Assembly (NCBI RefSeq): GCF_029852145.1
Contig: NC_079975.1
Coordinates: 20,031,364-20,095,363 of the forward strand
Source: Microplitis mediator
Taxonomy: Eukaryota > Arthropoda > Insecta > Hymenoptera > Braconidae
Direction: 5' to 3'
Length of the DNA: 64,000 nucleotides
A program made the position numbers and the translations under genes. The notes under the pieces were generated by a model, which saw nothing but the letters and a program-made list of their open reading frames with translations, had not been told where the DNA came from and did not search any database. How positions within the stretch are numbered: the first letter of the stretch is position 1; each line of letters starts with the position of its first letter. Positions 1 through 11,400 of the stretch are shown one piece after another.

Positions 1-182
1 TGCGTGCGTGTGTGCATGTGTGCGGGTAAGTGTGCGTATTTGTGCAGGTGTGCGGGTTAGTGTGTGCATGTATTCGGGTAAGTGTGCGCATGGATTCGCG
101 TGCGTGGGGGTAAGTGTGCGCATTTGTGCAGGTGTGCGGGTAAGTGTGCGCATGGATTCGCGTGCGTGAGGGTAAGTGTGCG

Positions 183-240
<58 letters not shown>
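1..240. repeat. GT-rich minisatellite and (GT)n tract
   Basis: Positions 1-185 are imperfect tandem copies of short units built from GTGTGCG, GGGTAAGTGTGCGCAT and GGATTCGCGTGCG, running into a pure (GT)n tract at about 185-240. It sits directly next to a dispersed repeat that has a (CA/GT)n tract at the same place in two other copies in this window, so the tract is probably part of that element. Confidence 0.9.
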
Positions 241-244
<4 letters not shown>

Positions 245-1205
245 CTCTTTGTAACTTTTTAACTAATAAATCGATTTGGATGGTTGAGGTGGCAATCGAA
301 AGAGCTTGTTGGCCGTCAACTTTCCTGAAAATTTCAGAACATTTGATTAAGTAGACTCGAAAATATTGGCGAATTACGAAAAAAAAAAAAATTTTTTTTT
401 TTAGTTTTTTAGTGATTTCTCAGAAACGACTCGAATGATCGACTTCAAAATCTAATCAGCTCTAGAACTTTATAAGCCGCGTCGAATGCCATCTCAACCA
501 TCTTAATCGGTTAATTTGTTCGAGAGATATCGTTGGCGAAAGAAATGATAAAAAACGGGTTTTTTCGATTATCTTTGAAGTGACTCATCCGATCAATTCC
601 AAAATCTAATCAGCTCTAGAACTCAATAAAACGCGCCGATTGCCACCTCAAACGTCAAAATCGGTTAATTAGTTTAAAAGATATCGACGCTGAAAAGTTA
701 AAAAAATAACATTTCATGTTATTTTTTCCGGATAAATCAAAATATAATGTGCTAAAATGTGTCTGAAATCATACCAACTCTTTCTCAAAATAGTCTCTTT
801 CGATCATCAGATAATGTCATGTAACTTGTTCCTTAGTTTTAAACATATTGTCAGCAAAAAATTGAAAAAACCCAGTCTTTAATGTTTTTCTCAGATATTC
901 CATATATTATTGCTTTGACCTAAGTCAAAACTCATTCAAATCTTGTTTTTGATCACTGACATTGATTTCTGCCTCAATACATGTACTTCAGAGAACATAA
1001 TCGAAAATAAAAATTTAAAAGCCGCTTCTTCATTAATGAATTTTTATTCTTAACTTTTAAACTCTAGCATAAAACGTAACTTGTTAGATCTTGAAAAGCT
1101 CATAAAAAAATGATCGCATGCAGTAGCTTTTTCGAGCTCGAAGAGCTCGAAAATATATTCACAGTGATGTTTTCAAGCTCCTTGAGCCCGAAAAAAAGCG
1201 GGAAG
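241..1205 (-). repeat. Dispersed element with internal (CA)n, copy a
   Basis: The sequence after the GT tract (TAACTTTTTAACTAATAAATC, ATTTGGATGG, GTCAACTTTCCTGAAAAT) is the reverse complement of sequence beside the (CA)n tracts at 45868-46318 and 48728-49370. It also contains the TCTAGAACT and AATCTAATCAGCTCTAGAAC blocks present in the latter copy. It ends near 1190-1205 in GCGGGAAGTTTTAGGGCTGG, matching the terminal CGGGAAGTT/AACTTCCCG of the 45868 copy. No coding capacity is visible. The left end lies outside the window. Confidence 0.75.
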
Positions 1206-1279
1206 TTTTAGGGCTGGCCCGCAGGATCAACTGATAGACCGATTTTTTTATATGTAATACATCTTTTTTTCTAATTTCT

Positions 1280-1690
1280 ATTCGTAGAATTTTTTTTACA
1301 CCGACTTAACACCGGTATTCTAACACCGCCTACACCGGTGCACAGTAAAAAATATTGTGTATCTGTGTTAAAAACGGTCCGTGTTAAAATGTTTGTGTTG
1401 ATTATTTTGTGTCAAATCAACACAATTCTTTGTGTTACTTTAAAATTTTACTCTTCAACACTTTAAAAGTGTTACTTAGTATAAAAATCGATATTATCAA
1501 CATTTATCAAGTGTTACTTTAACATCAACACAAAAAAAGTGTTGAAATTTTAACACAAATTTTGTGTTGAAAAATAACACAAAAATTGTGTGGACCGTTT
1601 CTAACACACATATTGTGTTGATTTTAACACAATATTTTTTACTGTGTGTTATTTCATTTCAACACCGCTCTTATAACAGTGACTAAATGA
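1280..1690. repeat. Degenerate CACCGGTGT-type element interrupted by a second element
   Basis: TTTTACACCGACTTAACACC and CCTACACCGGTG at 1294-1340 and AACACCGCTCTTATAACAGTG at about 1660-1682 resemble the ends of the CACCGGTGT-rich element at 37684-38199. The 1341-1646 element lies between them, so it appears to have inserted into an older relative. Confidence 0.5.
1341..1646. mobile_element. MITE-like element, CACAGTAAAAAATATTGTGT ends
   Basis: The left end CACAGTAAAAAATATTGTGT, followed by AAAAACGGTCC, is mirrored at the right end by GGACCGTTTCTAACACACAT and ACACAATATTTTTTACTGTG. This gives terminal inverted repeats of about 40 bp around an interior full of GTGTT/AACAC motifs. There is no ORF. 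A second copy lacking the right end is at 53826-54045. Confidence 0.8.
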
Positions 1691-2569
1691 CCCACGAGTC
1701 TTCATTAAGATAAAAAATGATAATTTATATTAAAAAAAAGTAAATTATAGGGTGCGTTAAAAATTTTCGATAATGAGTTTGTTAGCGAGTTGAAAGCCGA
1801 ACAAAGAATTTCCGGCGATTTAAAAGCGATTAGAGAAACGGGAAAAATGATACCGATGACAGAGTCTATATATTAATATAAGGGTTAGGTCTATTGTCTG
1901 TGTGGTGTCTGATGTGTGCTGGCACAACTACAGACTCAACTGGGACTCAGTGTGTTAGCAGTGTAAGCAATTGACGTTGATTTGATAAAGGAAACTAAAA
2001 CCACAGGACGACTAGTATCCTAATCGACTGGTTGATTGATTTAGAGATCCAACGATTCAGTTACCAGTCAAAGCAATCCAGGCATCATCCTTTTCTCTTT
2101 ACCATCCCCTTGCCATATCATTTAATTTTACTCACTCTCACTCTCACTCTCTTAGTCTTTATCACTCAAATTCTCACTCACACTTACCGACACTATTACT
2201 TTCTCATTCGATTTGATCTTCACTATTTACTCCTCCGTTTCTTCATCCCACCTCTTACATCCTAAGTTATATACGTGAATCTAGTTAAGCATTTAATTAA
2301 TTTTAGTCGTTAATACTCTCACCAGAGTTTGTATCAACATGACTTTTAGGATAGAATTTGTCGATCGTATGTTTGGATTAATTTAAATACCTTTCACTTA
2401 ATACATATGTGTACATATATATTTTGTCTCGCGTGTTAACTTTTAATCCATGATTTAGTATCAAGCTTTTTTGAGAAATTTATCCCATAATTTACTTGAC
2501 TCATGTCATAATTTTATAAAAAAAAAAAAATCAGGGTATGACGCGGTCAAAATTTTTTTTGGTTTATCG
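1691..2569. other. Intergenic, no gene seen
   Basis: AT-rich sequence with a pyrimidine-rich stretch of CTCACT repeats at about 2125-2180. The open frame across that stretch is low-complexity and has no family resemblance. I see no RNA gene or conserved motif. Confidence 0.6.
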
Positions 2570-2790
2570 TAACTTCAATTACCGTAGGGAAAGGAGGGGT
2601 AAAATGGGGTAGTGGGTGGGTGAAAAAGGGTAATTTTTTTTTCACCCTTTTTAGGGGGTATTTTGCCCCTTAACTGCTGAAATTTTTTTCCATTCACTTT
2701 GAGCATAAAAAAAAAAAAATATTTAACGTATTTGAGCCCCTGAAAATTCAGTAATTCCTTAAGTACCTGACTGACCCCCTCCCCCAGCCC
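2570..2790 (-). repeat. Dispersed repeat, copy 1
   Basis: TCATTCACTTTGAGC, the A-run and AATATTTAACGTATTTGAG are the reverse complement of TCAAATACGTTAATTTT, the T-run and TTCAAAGTGAATAG at 62985-63045. Both copies also carry a GGGGTA-type motif nearby. It is non-coding. Confidence 0.6.
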
Positions 2791-5086
2791 TACATATATT
2801 TTGTCATATATATTTAATAAATTTATAATGAGATTTAACTATTTGGATCACAAAAAAAATTTCTATCCGTGGTAATATGAAATTTTTTCATTAGACGTCC
2901 CGTTTTACCCTGAGTACTCAGTAAAATTAAATTAATAAACCTCATTATTAAATACACTTCTCAGTAATTAAAAAAGTTTTAGTTTTTCAGATAAACTTTT
3001 AAAATAAAATTTGAATATTATAATAAAGAAAAATAATTTTAGTATCCAAGTAATTCTTAAACAATTGGTGATAATAAATGTGTAATAATTAAGGAGGACT
3101 TCCCAATGGGATAGCTAATTTATTTTCGTAATAATAACAGAAGAGTTTCTTTAACTTTGATGCTGACTACTGTACATTATATACCCAGAGGTATATAATG
3201 CACGCAGTGGTAGTAGTATCTCATCTCTTCAGCTCTCCGAAGATTGATCGTGCGCGGAACTCAGATTATATATATGTGTATATAGTATTAAGTAGAGTAA
3301 ACTGCTGAGAGTGTAAGAGAAAATAAAGAGCTGTACTAAGAGAGTACGAAAATTGTTTATAGAGTAGGGACGATATATATTATTATTATTATATGAAACG
3401 CAAACTTTAAGCATTAACAGTTAACATCAAGTAGGGCTTAATGTTCAAATAAAAAAATATATATACACTACAGGAAGTTTGTACTTTGTAAAAAAAAGCG
3501 GTGTTCAAAATGGACTCAATTGAATGCGCATGCGCAGTCTAGCGATTTTGGTCATGTTAATAAGCCAGCTAAATTCAAAGTGACGTCATAAGAGAGAAAG
3601 GTGATTAGTAGAGCCAGGATTTTTACTTTGATTTAAAAATAACAATTGATTATTAATGCTGTTAAATTTTTGATATCACGGCGGAAATATTGGTCGTACG
3701 AAAAATTTTTTCAAATAAAAGTTGTTCAAAATTTAATTTTATAAAAAAATGTCTCTTATAATTTTTTTCTAGGACTAATAAGAAAGCCGTAATTTCCAAA
3801 TTAAGATTTTCGTAATGAACATAAATTTGAATCACTCATTATGAATCTTAATTTTGGAATCACGGTGAAAATATTGCTCGTATCAAAAAATCATAAGAAA
3901 GATTTTTTTTATAAAATTAAATTTCCCGCAATTTTTGTTTGAAAACTTTTATGATAAAACCAATATTTTCGCCGTAATATTAAACATTAGAACCATTCAT
4001 TTCAAAATTAAGGCAAAAATCTTGTCCCTAGTGTTTAGTTATAAGCTTGAATTATTGAGTAGGGATACAGTCGCCCATTTCACTAAAATTCAGAGGTTTA
4101 ATATAAAATTGAGTGTTTTAATATATATTAAAATACTCGATTGACCAATTAGAAAGGATTGCATTTTAATATGAAATTTTATGAGACTGACTTCAAATTT
4201 TTTTTATAAAATTTTGGGTACCCTATTTTGCCCACGCCGCCCCATCAATTTTTTTTTTTTTCTAAAAATGTCTAACAGTAAGAAATATCTCCGCGACAAA
4301 TTCAGTCTGAGCTACAGCTCACATTAACTTATATATCATACGCATATTTATGGAAGCAAAATAATGTAGACTGAAACTGACAACCCCTGCGTCAAGAGTA
4401 ACCCTTGGCCCACAATTTCGTTTCAATTAAAGTGAAATGAAACTTTCGCTCTTACTCTCACTCTCACTTACTCTTACTCTTACTCTCACTCACACTTTGT
4501 TGTGCACAACAGTATTACACATATATACAATATATACATTACTTTGGCGCGGGCGTAATCTCAACGGGGAATCCTCAGTCATCTTTTATTTTTTTCCTAT
4601 TTATTTTTACTTTTATTTTCATCTTCTTTTCCTTCCCTCTGTACTGCTTATGACAGAGAATTATACTTTTTTAATTGAACAAACTTTTTTTTTCTTCACC
4701 ATAAATTTCCCGTTGTCAGTTGTTGCTTTTATTTATTTCTACATGAAAAAAAACTTTACTTTAAAAAATTCGTCTTCGAATTTCCAGAAAATTATTCAAA
4801 GTCATTACAAAGTCGGAGATTTTTTCCCGTGCATGTAAAATAAATAAATTTCATTAAGGGGACCACTTTTTTTTTTTGCATACTTCGATAGTCTATAGCT
4901 TCAAAAATATATACTACAAAATTTCAAGTTCATATCTCAAATAGTTTTTTTGAGTTACAGTCGTCTGAAGAGCAGCTACTTGTCGGTTTTCGAAAAATGT
5001 ATTTTTCAAAATTGCTGCTGCTATAATTCAAAGACAAACTATCCGGTCGATTTGATTCGAATTGCAGCCTCTTTTATATATGCTTC
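2791..5086. other. Intergenic, no gene seen
   Basis: AT-rich DNA with no plausible coding exon. At 3497-3530 there is a fragment (AAGCGGTGTTCAAAATGGAC) related to the left end of the 37684-38199 element. At 4440-4495 there is another CTCACT-rich pyrimidine tract. The frame 4437-4838 across it is low-complexity and not credible as a gene. Confidence 0.55.
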
Positions 5087-5523
5087 TACACGGAAAGGAA
5101 TAGATCGTACTGGTTACTGTTCTACGCAGTAATTGACGAAAAATATAGAGAGAAATACATATTAGAACCGGAGTAAGTCATGGCTTAACATGTACTATTA
5201 CTCTTTAAACAGTAACCAGTTCTGCGCTACATAGTAAATGAAACATATGACGTTACTGTTAAAATAGTCGTCGTTCATAGTTCAAGAGTATAAAAACCTC
5301 TCAGCACAGCTTTTTTTGCTGTATAGAATGCGAACACTTACTATTTAGTGACAGAAATAATCACTTAGATCTCGTAGTTCTCATTAGCCTCCAGAACAGT
5401 ACTAAGTTTTGTTATGACATCAACTATTACTAAATTCATGAGTCTTTACTATTCTATACACTTCGGACGCATATGAATTTAGTAATAGTTCAGCAACCAG
5501 TCCTATTTCTTCCCGTGTACGTA
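5087..5523. mobile_element. MITE-like inverted-repeat element
   Basis: CTACACGGAAAGGAATAGAT followed by ACTGGTTACTG at 5087-5120 is mirrored by CAGCAACCAGTCCTATTTCT followed by TCCCGTGTACG at 5490-5523, giving imperfect terminal inverted repeats of about 35 bp. The interior contains further AGTAACCAGT repeats and no coding frame. Confidence 0.65.
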
Positions 5524-7079
5524 CCGTGAACCTCCAGTTTTCCAATCGAATCAAAAATGTAATTTTTCCAGGCCAAAAATCATCAAAATTTCCCGCGAAA
5601 TTTGAAATTTTTTTTAACCCGAGAGTCATGGTACGGAAAATACCTTCTAGTTTAATAAACTTTTTGTTTTTTTTGGTTTCCTGCACTGAAGGTTGCTATC
5701 ACTGTAGTGGGGGGACTTTTTTCGAGCTTGGGATATTGTGCATAACTTGCTGAATTTTGAATGTTTCGGTCCAAAAATTTTATCTTGTATTCATTTTATA
5801 TCCACAAATATGTTATTAAAACGTCAAAACATTCCATGCAGTAGTTTTCTGTGAAAAAATTCCCAAAAATCGTCGTTTTTTCAGGCGGTCACACTAGTGA
5901 TCCCTCTCAAATTCCCACGACAATTTTTTTTGAAAACCCATAATATTTTTATCCTTAGCGCTGTCGTCATAAATAAATAATCAAGCTGATGAATTTAAAT
6001 GAGACTTGAAATTTTTTTACTGTAATTTATTAATGCAAAGCTAATTAATATTTCTTTGTTAGGCGCGTCAGCTCTAAAAGCATTTAAATATTAAAAAGAC
6101 AAAGGAAAATATTAAAAAAATATCCAGCGTAAAACAAATTCTTTTAACGGAAGAGAAGGTAATTTAATTATTCGAAACTCGTTTGACACGAAAGTTAAAT
6201 TAAATTTTATAACGTAAATGTATATACATCTGAAGGCTCAGCCAATCTAACGCTTCGTATATTGTATTTGTCATATATTTAACTAGCTAGTATCCTCGAT
6301 GAAATATATCTATATATATTATATATTTGAGAGAATAGAGTATGACAGGTACGGCACCTGCTTGCGGCTCGTCGTAAAATGATTAACCAAATACACTAAA
6401 GCTGACAGCTATGAAAAATGGCTTAGGCTTCGAGACAAAGGAGCCATTAGTGACTTATATCTAAAACTCAACTTTGTATCTCGTCTCTTCTTATTTTACT
6501 TACCGAAACTTTTATAAAATTATATTACTCGTCCATTACAACATTTGTATAATTTTATTAAAAATACGCAAGCTGTTGTTGAGAAAAAAAAAATTTTTTA
6601 ATTAAAAAATTTTAATTTACAATCAATTTATTCATTTTTTTTTTTTTTTTAATAAATAAATTTTTTTTTTGATCTTGTAAAAAATTTTCAATCAATTTTG
6701 ATATTTATTTTTAGGAAAACTAATAATTTTTTATATGAAATTTATCATTTTCACGGTTAAATTTTTTGCTCCAAAATAAATATATATGTTCCATAATATA
6801 TTAAAAAAAGTGTAGTCTAGTCTGGGGCAAGGCCAGAGAAATAAATTCTTCTTTGATTGCATTTTTGAAGGTCGGTTATTTAAAAAAAAAAAAAAAAAAA
6901 TATATCAAAATTAGGGTAAAAAAAAATTGACCTCTAGGTGAATCATGGATTGAACTTTAAAATTGGTTAATTTATTTGATTTTAAATAATTAAACAGCAA
7001 TAATGATAATAATAATATTAATAACATCATTAGGTATCTTAACTCAACTCTTGATAAAAGTAATAACGATGAATTAAAC
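5524..7079. other. Intergenic, no gene seen
   Basis: AT-rich sequence with several homopolymer runs of A and T. No exon-like frame, RNA gene or clear repeat structure was recognised. Confidence 0.5.
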
Positions 7080-7360
7080 GACTCGACATCCGGTAGGGTT
7101 TCCTGCGTCGTATTCTGCGAGCTAATGAAAACTGTGATTGAGGTTGGTAGTGCCGGCGTGGGTAGTTTCAGCACGATCGATCGTCTTGCTCCTCGTTTTC
7201 GTCGTCCTACACACCGCGTATTCTGGGACAAAGGAACAGAACCCTCTTACCCTCTCGCCATCTCTTCCATCTCATCTCGGCTTCATCTCCACCTCCGTCC
7301 GTTCCGAGCTGAGCTGTTTCGAGGCTAATCACCGAATCGTCCGATAAAAGCCTTTTGAGA
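7080..7360. other. GC- and CpG-richer island of unknown role
   Basis: This 280-bp patch is visibly richer in G+C and CpG (GCCGGCGTGG, GATCGATCGTC, TTTTCGTCGTCC, CACCGCGTATTC, CCGTCCGTTCCG) than the surrounding AT-rich DNA. Frames on both strands stay open for 67-106 codons but look unlike any family and overlap each other, so they are probably a by-product of composition. A promoter or 5' non-coding exon of a gene outside the window is possible. Confidence 0.35.
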
Positions 7361-8439
7361 ATTTTCCCTAAGGAGTATAACGACAAGGAAAATAGAGAAA
7401 AAAAAAAAGTAAATAAATGCCCAAGTGAGACCTACAGTCCAGGGATGAAAAAGTCTTGGGAAATTAGGAGTCTGTTGAACCTAGATCAAACTCATCATCG
7501 TCATCAAAGAGAATTAATCTCTATTTGTCCTTACATACACTCATATATATATATATTATATATATACTTTTCTATTTTCCATAAGGATAACATGGAAAAA
7601 TTTTTTTTTGGGTCTTGTGATTATTATAACTAGCTAACGATGCGTTGTAGAAAAAATTTGCAGACATAATTGTGTAGGGAATTGAATGCTCTACAAAAAA
7701 AGTCTCTTATAATTTTTTGATAAATCCATCTGTTCAAAAGTTATTGGAGCTTGAAGTCAAATTTATAGTAAATTTTGAGATCTTTTCACTCTTCCATCGA
7801 AACTATCAGACTTATCACAAAATATGACGGAATATTTTTTGTAGACAATTTTATTCCCTACAAATTATTTCCAGCAAAGTTTTTTCAAATTCCGCATTGT
7901 TGTCTAATTGTTTTCATTTTAATGTCAAGCTCTTAAAATCGACCAGAATACTACTTTTTATATATACATATGTACTCGCAAAACAAACCCGCATTGTTCT
8001 TCATAATTTTGTTTATAAAAAATTCAATCCCCTCTTTGTTTTTATTTTTTTATCTTACACCCTCTTTTAATTCATAAATTAAATTGTTAAGCTCTTTATA
8101 TTTTATTTCCTTTAGTATTTGTTCAACAGACCGAACTAAATGATTATATCTTCTTCTTAAAAAAGAGCAGTATTTTAACTGAATAATAAATACAACTTTT
8201 TTTTTTACTAACCCCAGATCTTTATTTTACTTTACAATGGGGCTGTATCGTCCCCTTGATTTAAAACAATACTGCAAGTAAGAACTAAAAGAATATCAAC
8301 ATTAATTTTAAAATAATTATTTTTTTCGGAGACTTAATTCACTCGACACTGATCTTCATATTAAATTCTCTTTAATTAAGATAATTATTTTTTAAGGTTT
8401 AATTTAATTAAGCATTGAAACGAAGAAAATATAAATCAA
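7361..8439. other. 3' flank of the dynein gene
   Basis: Non-coding AT-rich DNA just downstream of the dynein stop codon (dynein reads leftwards). It should hold the 3' UTR. No other gene is visible. Confidence 0.55.
8221..8226 (-). terminator. Candidate polyadenylation signal of the dynein gene
   Basis: TTTATT on the plus strand reads AATAAA on the minus strand, about 215 bp past the dynein stop codon. It is the nearest canonical hexamer I could find downstream. The cleavage site was not determined. Confidence 0.4.
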
Positions 8440-11400
8440 TTATATTTGAAGCAGTAGAGCGACACCCGCGAGTGTCCATTTCGCGGGTTTGTCTTTCGAC
8501 TTCAAATTAAACGTCCATACGTAAGTCGGTCCGCGTGTCCGAGTTTTGTACAGAGGGCACTCGTACATATTTCTTAGATCTTGTTTGTCTTGGGTTATTG
8601 CCCGTATATTTATCACTGGCATCATTGGAAACAGTTCTTTGGGTCGCGAGTCTGTTAGAAGTCCCACTGCTACTTCCCAACGGGCCCCTTCCATAAATAT
8701 TCCGTGGACGTAAGCTCCGTCTCGGGGTGCAGTTCTATTAATCAGTACCATTATTAATTAATTAATTGTTAGTAATTAATTAGAGAATCTGGAGATTAAG
8801 AAAAATAGTTACGTAAAGTCTTCTTTATTTTTCTTAGTGACGTCACACTGTAGACACATTTTGTCTAACGGTAGCTCGTGTCTTCTTGCAGTCGACTGCA
8901 TTATTGCGGTCAGCAATGATTGGGGATTGAAAAAACCGGCCAGCCATACTGAGGCTGGAAGCTGCAATTTTAAAAGCAATCAAAATTTTAGTGAATTTTA
9001 CATGCACTCCCGAGTCGAAATATTAGACGTAAATTGAACGTTTTGGACATTAAAAACTCAATTTGACAGCTTTCAACCAATTCAAAACGTAGATTGGAGT
9101 ATCATAAATCGAAAACGTAACTAAAACCTATTTAGACTTACAATAAGAAAACATAAGCATACCGAAAAATTTTTTTCATCGAATTTGTACTCCTGGATTA
9201 AAATCACGTCAATTCCGTAAAATTTTGTCGTCCGCCTTTCTGGCTCTTAAATAAAAAATTCGTATTTTGAAAAAAAATTTTTTTCAGTTTCATACTTCTA
9301 TCTTTAACACTATATATTTATACCTGTATATATATTATGATATCAAGATTATGAAAATTGTGATTACAAATATTGAAATAAATAAATTAATGTTATTATT
9401 AAACTAAAATCATAACTCATGAAATTACCAATTTTTTATGAACCAAAATACAAAACAACGGTTCAATTTACTATCAAAAAGTTAAGAACGTTTAATTTAC
9501 GTTTGAAACGTTAAGAACGTTCAACTTACGTCTAATATTTCGACTCGGGCTGTAAAATATTTCAGAGTGAACGCGGAATCTTTATGATTTTTTATTGAAA
9601 CTCTGAGCGAATTGGGATTGAAATAAAATCTACATCACTCGGCTGAAAAAATCCCAAATTGACTCCATATACGAAAAATGATTTTTTTTAAAACCCCACA
9701 ACTATGAGTGATTGAGTGAATTCGGATTTAAATGAAATTTGAACTACGGTAATTTAATAGTATTTCAAAATTTATTCATAACAGTCTGCGATGAAAAATA
9801 TGTGAAACATTTCATAAAACAAAATCATGAAGCCCGAAATTGACAAGATGACAGAAGGAGTAAAAAGAGCTTGTAAATAAAACGAAATGAACTCTAGATT
9901 AATTCAGGATCCCGTAACAGTTTAAATTGATAGTATAATTAATACATAACTTACTGCAAAGTCAGTCGACCAAGTCTCTAATTCCCTGAGTCTTAGCAGA
10001 AGATCAACGAACCAGGCAGTGAGACCCAACAAAGAAGGGTACGCTCTCTGTGACCAAACAGGTGGTACTTGATCAAGGAACAGAGCGTTCTCAAGATCCT
10101 CCATGTCTGATGTAATTGTCAATTCGCCTTTTAATCCAAGATCTAACTCACGCAATGATCGCTTCAGTTCCCCCGTCAATCCGTTCATTCTCTCGCACTC
10201 TTGGAAGGCAACAATCACGTAAGGAGTCCGCTCCTCAACTTTCGCCATTATCTCGATCATGTTGAACTCTTCGGGCAGTTTTTCGACGATTTCATCGAGA
10301 ATTTGTTTGACCTTTCGACCAGAAACACGAATATTTATATGACAAAGAAAATATACTTTATTTACGATGTGTTTGCAAGTAATAAATTTAAAATGTACTT
10401 TATCTTCCCTCGTGACTGTTTGACCTCCCGAATCCCCAGCGTCCCTTGGCTGCATCTCAAAGACTGTCCTAAACAAATTCTCTGAAGTCGTTGTTAGGAA
10501 TCCTATTTCGGCGTTTGGATGTAGACCGTACAGATAGGGCGATTCTGGCGGAATCGCCTCGTCGATGTAGGCATGGTAACCTACCAAGTCGGTATTGGGC
10601 GGTGCGGGAAACCCTTTGTCAAAAGAAAAGAATTCCTCCTATTGTTTCTTTTAAACAAAGGAATTTTTTTTTCTGCAAAATGTTCTATTGACTTTTATTT
10701 CTCAACTATTTCACGAAGAATCCAAATAAATTTATTGGTTAATTTAAGATTAAAGAGGTCGGATCGTCATTTGATTTTCAATCGTAAAAATATTTTTTTT
10801 TTTTTCATTATTTTTTTTATTCAAATAAATAACTGGTGAAGAAAATTATTAGAGACGTGCTAATAGGGTTCGAATTTTCTCGTATTATTCGTAACTTTTC
10901 GAATTATTCGTCAATTTTAGAATTTTTTGAAAGTTTTTTAATTATTTGTAATTTTTTAAATTACTCGATTTGAATTAAGAAAATTTCGGTCAGCTTTCAA
11001 ATATTCAATTTTTATTTAATAGAGAGCTTAGTCTTTAAAGTAACCAAAAATAATTTTCACGTAGATTCGTGTCTTAGCTTTATTTACCTCTGACAAAAAT
11101 TTGAATTATTTGATAAATTATTACGATTTTGAGTTTTTGAAAATAAAATTTTTTAATTATGTCAGAATTAACGAATAAGTCGAAAGCTTACGAATGATTC
11201 GAAAATTTAAAAATAATTTGAAAATTATGGATTATTCGACATTTCGAATGATTCGATTCGATACGAATAATTCGTAAGCTCGAACTATTCACACACCCCT
11301 AGAAATTATGTTCCGATTTAAAAAAAGCGACCAAACAAAAAAAATAAGCAATCGAAAATTATTCGTTATATTTTTTTTGTTAAAACCCAATTTTCACGTA

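Noticed and set aside
8837..9037. Plus-strand 66-codon frame
   Set aside because: It is the antisense of dynein exon 31 plus part of a foldback element; the minus-strand reading gives the conserved WLAGFFNPQ segment.
9922..10587. Single uninterrupted 221-codon dynein frame including the sequence between REDK and VKQIL
   Set aside because: Family members run directly from REEKV-type sequence into the next helix. The 29 extra codons have good splice borders, so I treat them as an intron, and the frame also runs past the donor at 9954.
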